Shown here one piece after another: positions 53,301-63,289 of a DNA stretch of 64,000 bases. The first letter of the stretch is position 1. Every line of letters begins with the position of its first letter. A program made the position numbers and the translations under genes. The DNA is from Zymoseptoria tritici IPO323 (taxonomy: Eukaryota > Ascomycota > Dothideomycetes > Mycosphaerellales > Mycosphaerellaceae): positions 2,598,055 to 2,662,054 of the forward strand of contig NC_018213.1 in the NCBI RefSeq assembly GCF_000219625.1, written 5' to 3'. The notes beneath the pieces are model-generated. The model saw only the letters and a program-made list of their open reading frames with translations, did no database searches and had not been told where the DNA came from.

Positions 53301-55548
53301 GCCTATCATGGTCAGCGGAAAGACACTCCCATGCTTCAAGCCTTTCGAGTCGAACGTCCGCGCTGGAGGGTACATTGTCGACCGCTTTCTGACAGGCATT
53401 CGTCCACAAGAGTACTACTTTCACGCCATGGCCGGTCGCGAAGGTCTCATTGATACTGCTGTCAAGACCTCCCGCTCAGGATATCTGCAGCGCTGTCTCA
53501 TCAAGGGAATGGAAGGTCTGAAAGTGGAATACGATACATCTGTGCGGAACACTGAGGATGGTAGTATCGTGCAGTTCCTGTACGGCGAAGACGGTCTTGA
53601 CATTGGCAAGGCGAAGTATCTGTCAGACTTCAAGTTCGCCGCGGAGAACTACATTTCGCTGTACAACAACCTGGAGATGAACGACAACATGGCTTCTTTG
53701 ATCAGTGAAGAAGCGAAGGAGCACAACAAGGCAGCGGAGAAGAAGTATCGCAAGACCGGAGATCTGGGTGCTAGCGATCCTGCACTGGCCGTGTATCCGC
53801 CCGCTCGACATGCTGGAAGCATTAGCGAGAAGCTCCTTGCAACCTCAAGAAGCTGGGTCGACACCAATACCGAACGACTCATCAAGGACAAGAAGCACGG
53901 GATTGACGGGCCTCGCACGGTCTCCAAGAAGAACTTCAACGCCATTTTGGAGATGCGCTACCTGAGATCCATTGTTGAGACTGGCGAAGCAGTCGGTGTC
54001 GTCGCCGGACAGTCTGTCGGAGAGCCCAGTACGCAGATGACTTTGAACACTTTCCATCTGGCTGGTCACGCTGCGAAGAACGTCACCTTGGGTATTCCTC
54101 GTCTGCGTGAGATTGTCATGACAGCCGCGACGAATCTTGCTACACCCACCATGACCTTGCGCCTGAACGATGATGTCGATGTGGAAGGCGCCAAGAAGTT
54201 TGCCAAGGGCATCAGCAAGTTGAGCTTGGGCGAGATTGTCGACAAAGTCAGCGTGACCGAGTCGACTGGCAAGGGTGTTGCGTATGCCGAGGCGAAGAGA
54301 TATGAGATCAAGCTTGATTTCTTCCCAGCAGAGGAATATTCCAAGGAGTACGCCATTACGATCAGCGATGTGGTGAACACCATCGAGCATCGCCTGTTGC
54401 CTCGCTTGCAAGCCACCACGCGCAAGGAGTTGAAGAAGCGCGGCGATGCGAAGACGTTAAAGACTGCCAAGGACGACGCGATGCCTGACATTGGAAAGTC
54501 TGCCGGCGCCATCGAGCAGGAAAGCAACCGTCCGGAGGCGAATCGCGAGGGTGGAGATGACGACTCTGACAGCGAGGGCGATGATGATGCAACGCGCGAC
54601 AAGATGAAGAGCAACAAGCAGCAAGCTGGGTACGAAGCATACGAAGATGAGGACGAGCAGGTTCTCAAGCAGCGTGATGCAACTCCAGAGCCGGAGGAGT
54701 CTTCCGATGAAGACGAAGCCTATGGAGGCTCACCGCGGTCAACTCCTGATGTCGAGGACTCTTCGCCTCGCGTATCCTCAGCCAAAGACCGCGAGATCCG
54801 CATCAAATCCGACGCCAAAACGAACGACATCATCGCCTTCTCCTTCGACGACAAGAAGGGCGCCACCTGCTCCTTCACTCTGGAATACGACTCCGCAACC
54901 GCAAAGATCCTCATGCTTCACCTTCTCGAATCCGCCCTCCACGCCTCCCTCATCCAATCTGTACCCGGCATCGCCATGTGCATGATTGACGAAGAAGCCA
55001 TGAATGAAGCCAAGAAAGATGGCATTCACTCCGACGCCATCCTCGCCGCTTCGGGCGTCAACATCCCGGCCATGTGGGAATTGCAACACATCATCCACCC
55101 GCATCACTTGTACACGAACTCAATCCACGATATCTTGGTGCACTACGGTGTCGAAGCCGCGCGCAATGCTATTGTCAAAGAGTTGGCGGGTGTCTTTGGC
55201 GGTCACGGTATCTCTGTCGATCCTAGACATTTGATGCTCATTGCGGACTACATGACTAGAGATGGTGTGTACCAGGCTTTCAGTCGGATGGGGTATAGAG
55301 GTAACCCGAGTCCGTTCATGAAGATGAGTTTCGAGACGACGGTGAATTTTTTGAGGGACGCAGTGTTGGAGGGTGAAGGGGATAATTTTGCGGGACCCAG
55401 TGCGAGGATTGTGGCGGGGAGAATTGGTGGGGTTGGGACGGGTGGCATTGATGTTTTCTTACCGGTTGATGCGGCGGAGAAGGAGGGTGGAGAGGAGGAG
55501 ATGATTTTGGCGGCGGATGAGGATGGTGATGTTGAGATGGAGGACTAA
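50380..55548 (+). CDS. RPA190: RNA polymerase I largest subunit
   Basis: Catalytic subunit that transcribes rDNA in the nucleolus. An intronless 1722-residue frame. The N-terminal zinc-binding clamp reads [17 protein letters not shown] with a further CIYCG. The active-site loop [20 protein letters not shown] gives Mg-binding Asp 642, 644 and 646. Also seen: [20 protein letters not shown], the bridge helix/trigger loop region ([39 protein letters not shown]) and the Pol I-type acidic insertion near residues 1380-1470 ([15 protein letters not shown]). The C-terminus has [20 protein letters not shown]. ATG 50380 is preferred over an in-frame ATG at 50302 by homology of the start. Confidence 0.96.
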   Translation: [1722 protein letters not shown]

Positions 55549-56606
55549 AAGCGCGAGGTTGATAGATCACCCCATGTAGACTTATGAGCGTGTATACCAT
55601 ACAACGGTTGGAACGAAAATGCTTCTCAAGACGTGCGTTGATTTCGAAGGTGGCCTCACTCTACCGTGAACAGTCTGCACTGCGGCAAGTACTGAAGAAT
55701 GCTAAACATCCAGCATTATTGACACCACTCCCGGACACATTGAATGTCTCTCCATACGAGCTTGCCATAAGTATATCTGCAAATCTGGGCTTCGATCAAA
55801 TCCAGCTCAACTTCACTTAACCCTAACCCTACCAGATCTTCCCACCACTCCAGGCGGCTGATCTTGCCTCCCGTCCTCTGCCATCCGCAACCCGACGATG
55901 GTGGCTGAACCTTCTTCGAAACCCGTTTCATGTCAATCAGAAACACCGTTTGATCCCCACGGGGAAGTCACGGATCCAAGTGTTTCGCGAGTCGGGGCCG
56001 TTTTCGAGAGCGTTTGTTGATGTTCCAGGCTTTTCTCTTCTTGTTTCACTTTTTTGGACGAGTCTGGGGCTTCTGATTTCATGGGGTTGGACTTGACGTG
56101 TGTGATTGTTTGGGATGGAGTCGTTGCAATTTGGCTTGTCGTGAATCGGAGATGTGTGATGGAAGAGAGATGGCAAAGCAAGACAAGCGTTTGGTCGCAG
56201 AGAGATGTTCGTTCGGTCAGGACGACAGTCAGGGCAGACCGGCGCCGCCGGCGTATGCATTAGAGATTTGAGGTGATAAGTACAAAACACTCCGAGAGAC
56301 AAAGCCATGGATTCCTCTCAACCCTTGCGGACAACTCCTTCGATTGATCATCCCATCCCATGAAGAGAACAATTCCATGTCCAGCCAGTCTCCCAACGCC
56401 GAATGTCCCAAACAAACAATGTGTAACGCCGAGAAGGCATCGCTGTATGCCAACAGCAACAAAAGAAGGAAAAACGTCTCGAAGCCATGCCGAGACTGGG
56501 ATATCATTGGTGCAAAGCAAAAAGAGGTACGCCGAAATAGCCGCAGTCGTCTGATCAACGACTCCTCTCCGATCGATCAAGACCAGCTTGAGGATCCATC
56601 CATCCA
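55549..56606. other. Intergenic, with telobox-like CCCTAA repeats
   Basis: No protein gene seen. At 55818..55832 ttaaccctaaccctacc holds two CCCTAA telomere-type units, a telobox-like site or interstitial telomeric seed. An unannotated small RNA is possible but not supported. Confidence 0.45.
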
Positions 56607-56849
56607 TCATCTCCGGCTGTTGTTGCTGCTGGTGCTGTTGTAGAACGAAGAGCGTCTCGATGCCGGGCGAGAGTGCATTGGCGATGGAGGCGGGACGGTC
56701 GTTTGCTGAGCGAGCAGGAGGGCTTGGTTCTTGGGTTTGTTAGACGACGCTTTGAGCGCTTTGGTGAGGTCTTCGGCTGAGAAGGATTCGGAGGATGCGT
56801 TGCGGGGGATGGAGGAGCGTTGGGTTGGGAGGGGCATTGTGTCGGTCAT
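56607..56849 (-). CDS. Small Ser/Pro-rich hypothetical protein (80 aa)
   Basis: An open frame with a good start context (GCCAAAATGACC). The product has a short helical-looking centre (SFSAEDLTKALKASSNKPKN, then QALLLAQQ) between Ser/Pro-rich ends (PLPTQRSSIPRNASSES; SRPASRRSSFYNSTSSN). No signal peptide or membrane segment. The RRSSF and RNASS sites look like phosphorylation motifs. I do not recognise it; the long gene-free region upstream would fit a regulated gene with a long leader. Confidence 0.42.
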   Translation of the reverse strand: MTDTMPLPTQRSSIPRNASSESFSAEDLTKALKASSNKPKNQALLLAQQTTVPPPSPMHSRPASRRSSFYNSTSSNNSRR

Positions 56850-59234
56850 TTTGGCGATTGTCGTGGTGGTGGTGTTGGAGTTGAGCTTGGTTGTTGGAGC
56901 CGTGGTGGAGAAGGCTGCTGACTTGAGTGGTGTAGTCTGGTTGTCGTTCGTTGATGCGGTCGTTCACGTTGGTGATCGAAGTGTCGATTGATATATTCGA
57001 TGGACAGGACAACAGGTAGTGTGCGTGTCAGCTTGAGAGTTGGTCAGGATGGTTGAAGAAAGGATGCAAGAAAATCCGAGGAACGCGACTGCGAATAAAT
57101 ACTTCCTCGCTGACCCTGGCATATACCCAAGCCCAAGCACAAGCCCTGCCACGAATAAGGTAACCGTTGCATTTTCTGTTCCCTCGTTCCTGGCACCGGG
57201 CGGGGGGCGTCCGGGATGACCATCCCCTTGCTCTGCCGTGGGCCGTGGCACATTTGTGCATCTGTGCATCAAACCGTCGGGGCAGCGAATGGGATCAACA
57301 CCCGTCGACAGGAGGGAAGTCGACGAGTCAAATCAAAGCCCAGACCGCCCCCAGATTTGCCGATGTGACGACGCTCCCGATGGATTGGGAACGCCACGGA
57401 GAATTGAACACGCATCGCATTCTTCTTTCTCGTTTGCTCCAGTTCTCGACCGTTCACCGCTTCGGATTGATGATTGCTGAGATGACTGGGCTGCTTGGAT
57501 TGCCAGTTCTGGATATATATGGAACGCATGGCGGTGGCGACTCTGCCAGACTCAGTGGTGATCCGAGTGCCTTGGGCCGTTGGATTTGTCTTGTCGTGGT
57601 CAATCTTGATCACTTCTCCTCCCCTCGATTCCTCTTCAAAATGACACGTCGACCCATCTGTCGCCGTCCGTGTTCCGCCCCGACTTCCACAGCGATCATC
57701 CTTTCATCTTCTCGGATATGATATGCTCCTTTTTTGAAACACGTTGGAGGATAAACCCAGCAGAAGAGGGCTGAATTTCAACCGTCGGAGATGGATGTGA
57801 CACTTCCCCACGGGGCCGTGAACCTAATCTCGTGCAGACTTCGCCGGAGTTCTTTCGATCCTGTTCTAGCTCCACGCGAGTTGGCACGCCCGACCAGTCT
57901 GGCGGTGCCGCGATGGATGCACGACGGGTTGGTGGGATTTCGGTGGACGTACCTTATTAGCCGCCTCTTACCGCTTTTACGGATATATGCAGGATTCTCG
58001 TTGCTACGCAAACACGACTGACGAGGAGGGTGTTGCACAGCGCAGGTGGCAATCAGCGACAGTGAGCGACCGTCGGGAAGGCATCGGCGACGATGGCAGG
58101 TCTCAAATTTGATACTACACTTGGTCTCAGCACTCACACCCTGACGATAATACGAGGCAAGACATCGACGCTCCGCTGCCTCGACGACCATCCGCCGGCC
58201 CTGTTTTCGAATAATCCGCACCCATCGAAGACAGTAACGACAACGTCGGAAGTCTTCGATCGCCCCCATCTCCCACTGATCGCAAACGACCCGATCACTT
58301 CCCTGCCCTTGAAATCCCATGCGACCTTCCGTCTCCATGCCCACAACAAGTTCCAACTCCAGCCCCATGCATGTTTCCGACTTTTCGTGCTTTGTTCCAG
58401 ACTCACACCGACCGAATCCCCGCCCCCGCCCGATCCCGCGGCTTTCGCACGTTTTCTTCCGTCGCAGGGTCACACCACACCGACGGGGGTCTGCTGGCCG
58501 CGGAATAATTGAGACGCTCGTACCGAATTCGGGACGTGGCTGTACCGAATGAATGTGGAGGGCAGGGTTGGTCCTTGTTGATGGTGGGTGTCATCGGGAG
58601 ATGGGCGGCGCGGTAGAGGGAAGGAAATCTTGGATGTGGCCGGTCGTGACGTCTAGTCGGCAGGTGGATGATACAGGCTGGCCTTCAGGTTTAGGACGGC
58701 GATGGCGATGGCGATCGTCGCTGTCTGTGTTTGCCTTCACTGGTGAGAAGCGGCGAAAGTGAGGAGCACCGCATGGGTATTTGCGGTCTGAGCCCGATGT
58801 GCTTGCTTTGAGGTGACGGGCTGTTGGGTCGGGCCTGTGCAACTCGTGTCAGCAGCGTGCCATTTCGGTCTCGTTGCTGGACGACATTGCAGAATACAAG
58901 CTCCTGTCGTCCCACGGAGCTACGGAGGCATGCCGCGCTTCGATGTATACATGGCTCGCTGCTGCTGACATCAAATAGTAGCTTTATCGCTGGGAGCCAC
59001 GCCGCACGCAGACTGACACCTGTCTTACTCTGCCATAGCAGATCTCATCCCCAGATAAGCGACGTCACGCATGTGCCACACAACGTGGGTATGATATGGT
59101 AAGATATTGCTCGAGCTGCTTCGGGCTGGAATGGAGACCGTAGCAGTTTCCATAACCAGGCCAGTTCTATACAACCAAGCCCCAAGAATACACTGCTTCA
59201 TCAAGTTTACATCCATATTCATACCCTCTCACCA
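56850..59234. other. Gene-poor stretch, 2.4 kb
   Basis: ORFs up to about 230 codons occur on both strands but look like chance frames in GC-rich DNA. I see no domain, signal peptide or splice-joined frame. Probably the promoter and leader of the small ORF at 56849 and the 3' flank of the next gene. Confidence 0.4.
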
Positions 59235-60827
59235 TCAATACCTCTCATAAGCCCTCCACCACAGCCCCATATTCGCCGCCACCAACAAATCCAACATCTC
59301 CATCCCCGCCGGCTGAATGATCAATTTCCCCAATTTCGCCTGCTTGCCTCCAAACCCTCCTCCTGCTCGCTCTTGTCCGAGCGTCAGATCCATCTTGCCG
59401 TCCTCGCCCAACGTGAACATGCTCGACCGAGGTGAGTCCCAGCCGTCGTTCTTCTCGTCGTGTCGCTCCCCGGAGTGCGGGAGCGCTCGAACACCGCCGT
59501 GGAAGTAGGACGCTCGTTTGGTCTTTACTGCTTCTGCTGTGCGGCTGGAGGTTGGGAGGTTGAAGCGTAGCTCGCTGACTTCGGAGGACGAGAGCGGGTC
59601 TCTGGTGGGTTGATGGTGTGAAGGGAGCGTGTGGCGGCATGTGAGACTTTTACCAGTCGTACCGGTGGAGAATTCACAACGTCCCGACCACGGACTGGTG
59701 AAGGTATAGCCCTTGTGGCGGCGGTCGTCGATCGCGGCGGAGGATCTATGTGGGGGATGTCGTGGGATGGAGTCCTCAGAACCGTTCGATCCGAGACGAG
59801 AATGCCTATAGCTGTGCTCACTAAGCTGAGACCCGGGCATGAAAAGTCTTCGCCGGAATACACCTTCTGGCGGAGGATCACTGGAGGAGGAGGAAGTCGA
59901 AGAGCTACTGATCCGAGATCCTGCCCGCTCATCTTCCTCGCCAAAGAGAAATTTTTCGTACCCTGGGTTGGAGATGTCGAGGTAGAGTGGTGCACCTCCT
60001 CGTTTAGTCCGCGCGGCCGCGGTCGGATTACGGAGTGCGGCCGAGCTGATCTCGTGGATCGGTGGATCGTGGATTAGGGCTACGTTCCATTGTTCGTTGG
60101 ATGATGGGTCGCGGCGGATGAGGGTTAGAGACCCTGGCGGAGGGAGGGGAAGCTCATCGAGGGGCGGATCGGAGGGAGGGTACTCGCGGAGGTATGGGTT
60201 GTTCGCTTGGGAGTTGTCTGTGTGATGGAGGAGACGGACGTTGTTGGAGTGGAGGGATGCTTCGTATGGTAGTTCTTCTTGTGGTAGTGAAGGAAGTGGG
60301 CGAGGGCGTAGAACAGGTAGTTCTGGTGACTGGGTCGTAGTGTGATATGATCTGCTTGTGGCATTGACAGGCTTCCGAGTGATCTGTTTGCGCTGTGGCG
60401 GACTCGGCGGTCGTGAATGGTAGCTCGGCATCGTTCCATCGTCCAGCGGATAGGGAGGGAGCGTCGGCCTCAGCCTCGTGGGAAGGACCGGCTTTTTCTT
60501 GATCTCATTCTCGCATATGGATGGAATCTGGTCGGCATCGGAATTGACTGATGTCGGTAGTTGACAAGCTGATTGAAGATCCTCTTCGCAATTGATGTGA
60601 ATGTAGTACAGCGAGCTCTGGACATCCTCGGCGGACACGACCTTTTCGCGTGGTTTCATCGGCGTGAGGAATACATCGCGGCTTCCAGGTACTCGTGCAA
60701 TGTAGAGCACGAGCGGCAGATTCGGAATGTCGGACGGAGCGTTGGGATGCGGAGGTGGATTGGTGGCGATGCTCGTTACGGATGATAGTGAGGTCGCCTC
60801 GATGATTGTGGCCATTTCGTAAGTCAT
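59235..60827 (-). CDS. Conserved-looking fungal protein of unknown function (530 aa)
   Basis: An intronless frame; the start could also be the ATG at 60815 (MATIIEATS). Residues ~25-85 look ordered (PNLPLVLYIARVPGSRDVFL). A Pro/Arg/Ser-rich disordered middle follows, with SRISSSSTSSSSSDPP. The C-terminal ~120 residues are again ordered: HKGYTFTSPWSGRCEFSTGT, SSSEVSELRFNLPTS, KQAKLGKLIIQPAGMEMLDL, LVAANMGLWWRAYERY. The last segment, with a hydrophobic stretch near the end, could be a membrane anchor or packed helix. I do not recognise the family. Confidence 0.72.
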   Translation of the reverse strand: MTYEMATIIEATSLSSVTSIATNPPPHPNAPSDIPNLPLVLYIARVPGSRDVFLTPMKPREKVVSAEDVQSSLYYIHINCEEDLQSACQLPTSVNSDADQIPSICENEIKKKPVLPTRLRPTLPPYPLDDGTMPSYHSRPPSPPQRKQITRKPVNATSRSYHTTTQSPELPVLRPRPLPSLPQEELPYEASLHSNNVRLLHHTDNSQANNPYLREYPPSDPPLDELPLPPPGSLTLIRRDPSSNEQWNVALIHDPPIHEISSAALRNPTAAARTKRGGAPLYLDISNPGYEKFLFGEEDERAGSRISSSSTSSSSSDPPPEGVFRRRLFMPGSQLSEHSYRHSRLGSNGSEDSIPRHPPHRSSAAIDDRRHKGYTFTSPWSGRCEFSTGTTGKSLTCRHTLPSHHQPTRDPLSSSEVSELRFNLPTSSRTAEAVKTKRASYFHGGVRALPHSGERHDEKNDGWDSPRSSMFTLGEDGKMDLTLGQERAGGGFGGKQAKLGKLIIQPAGMEMLDLLVAANMGLWWRAYERY

Positions 60828-61750
60828 GTTGCGCGTGGGAATATGCTGTGGTCTGCTGGATCTCTGGCAGGCAGGCGCGATGTTTTCAAGCTTGTGGTCG
60901 TGAGGGGTCGTGAGGCAGCCGTAGAACTACCTATTCACGATGGACGGCGCCCGCTATCTTGCGCAGACCATTCCATTCCAGTCAATGCGAAGACTGATGG
61001 AATAGATCAAATCTTCTCACGAAGACGCCCGACGTTGTTGTTGCAAAAACAGCACAAGGTATGTATTTGGCATGATCGCTCGAAGTTGACCGGCAATAGC
61101 GGTTACGTGTAGGGCGCAGTTGTGGCTGTGCGCTTTTGCTGCTCACAACGCCACGCGCGAGGACAAACAACGAATTGACCCTCGTTGCAGGAGAACAATG
61201 TGGACTTGGTCTTGATCGGTCCAGCATTCGACCTCGATGGGCCTATAGTCCTGCCGAAAATATCTCGACCATCCAATGAATGCGGCTGTCACTTTCTTTC
61301 GACTGGTGGTGTATACTTTGCAACACTCCCTTGCTCCCTTGGATATTCGATACGTAAGGTGCGAAGGTCCTATCTTATGCGGATCAGAATCGCTATACAG
61401 AGTCTTCTTCTTGAGTTGCGGGTAGATGAGTGCAGTCGTAAGCGATCTCGTCCTTCTGTTCTTGCTAATAATGGCTGCAGTCACCTCACTCGGAGCTTGT
61501 TCAGTCGCAACAGGTGGCCGGCCAATCCTCGGTTCATCCGTGAAGAACTCATCGCTATAAAGTTGGTGCCATTAGAACAGATTTACCACCTTAACGCCAC
61601 CACCATGTTCATGGCTCGTGCGTTCACGAGGTGGAGTTTATGCTCAAGGGGGTGCCGGCTCTCAACCTTGTTCACTGCCTCGGCAGTTATTTCACGCTTA
61701 CTTAATGTAGTGTTGCCGGTAGTAGCGTATATTCGTCGCGTCTTCCTTAT
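60828..61750. other. Intergenic, transition to repeat DNA
   Basis: Promoter side of the 530-residue protein gene and about 900 bp without a recognisable gene. Base use becomes more TA-rich toward the right. Confidence 0.4.
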
Positions 61751-61798
61751 GTTGCTGCTCGTGTTGCTGCTCGTGTTGCTGCTCGTGTTGCTGCTCGT
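61751..61798. repeat. Four perfect 12-bp tandem repeats
   Basis: gttgctgctcgt repeated four times without change, right at the border of the TA-rich transposon-derived DNA. Confidence 0.9.
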
Positions 61799-62039
61799 AG
61801 AGTCGTGAATTCGTATATTCGTTGTTCGCTAGATCTATAGATAGACGTCGTTAACTAGCTATTGCGATAGTAGTAGTATTATAGACGTAGAGGGCTCGCG
61901 TAAGGGCTCGTAGAAGGAGGATGTTGCTAGCTACTATAGCTATAATAAGAGCGGTTAAGGAAGAGTAGCTAGCGTTAGCAAGGGCGTAGCGTAGTGTGCT
62001 AGTTTAATAGCAAAGGAAGACATATAAATATAGCTATTT

Positions 62040-63000
62040 CCTATAGTTAATAGATAATATCTACGACGACAACGTAGAGATTAAGACGCGGCTTACGAAG
62101 CTATAACTGCGCAGACTAGCACTATTGCTCCTTAGCTATAAACGACTACGCTTCGTTAGTTATAGCATCTATAGTTACGTCGCCGAGCTAGTATAGGCTC
62201 TATATCTCGTATTGTAGAGGCTTACATATCCTAGACGTTATATTAGCCTCTCGTTCGGTCGTTTATACGCCTAGATATCTTAAGTCTTTAACGGCACCGT
62301 AGAGCTACTATTAGAGACATTCGGTAAGATGCTAGAGTAGTAGCTACCGCTACGCGACATTAATACGTTAAAGAGATATAAACGGTATTGTAGGAACATA
62401 GGGTTTAAGGGTGTTTAGGCCTTTATCGATAGCACGTTCTTCGACTTCGTAAGGCCGAGTAATTACTAGCGGCAGAAGGAGGTGTATTCCGGTTATTATA
62501 AAGACTATAGCGAGAAGTTCTAAGTAATAGTAGCACCGGATAGCCTAATTGTGTATGCCTCTTAGCCGTTCTTAGGGCCTAAGAACGACTTCTAGATGTT
62601 CGTAGATTCCGGCGTAGAAACGAGGCTAAGGGGGTTGTTCGAGGGCCGGCCGGAGGGCGAGTTATATATATATAGTAATAGTACATACCGCAATTGCTAC
62701 ACTATTATTCCGCTATAGTAGGCTGTCGCTAGTAGCTATATATATCTAAGTCGGAATTAGTAAGCCGCGAACTTCCTACACTTATAGGCTCGGATCTACG
62801 TAGAGCACGCTTTTAGCGTAAACAATAAGCTGTTCGGCTATATAAATAAGGGCTCTAATATTAGAAGCGAGTGTTAGCCGTGCTCGGCCTACCGCTTAGT
62901 ATTAATGTTGTTGCAGAACTGTATCTAATGCATAAGATATAAGGAAGGAGCTAAGAGCGTATGTTAGGCTACGTTTATATGCGCACCGCCGTCTCTTAAA
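62040..63000 (+). pseudogene. DDE_Tnp_4-type transposase remnant
   Basis: In one frame (codons starting at positions equal to 1 modulo 3) the sequence reads as a DDE superfamily endonuclease interrupted only by TAA/TAG. The triad is in that same frame: Asp at 62428 (FIDSTFFDFVRPSNY), Asp at 62605 (MFVDSGVE) and Glu at 62803 (ARIYVEHAFSVNNKLFGY). Typical blocks are KEVYSGYYKDYSEKF and PFLGPKNDF. The stops sit where glutamine is expected, i.e. CAA/CAG changed to TAA/TAG, which is what RIP produces. I found no frameshift in the core, so point mutation alone killed it. Confidence 0.78.
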
Positions 63001-63289
63001 GATTACCTCGGTGCATATCGATAGGACTAAGGGCGGTAAGGGCGGTAGATCGAAGGGGCGGCGGTAGAAGGGGTAGTAGTGTCGTCGTTGTTGTACTAAA
63101 AAAGGAGGTTATCCGCGGTAGAAAGGAATATTCGAATTTTAGTACGTTTAGGGGTTAAAAGGACAGGTAGAGAACGAAATGTTGCACTTTTTTATGTTTA
63201 GTTACTTTCGAGTTGCGTAGAGGAGTCGGTAAGTCCAAAGTTTAAGTTCTTAGCGCTGTTTTTAGTAGCTATACTATAAATTTTAGCAA

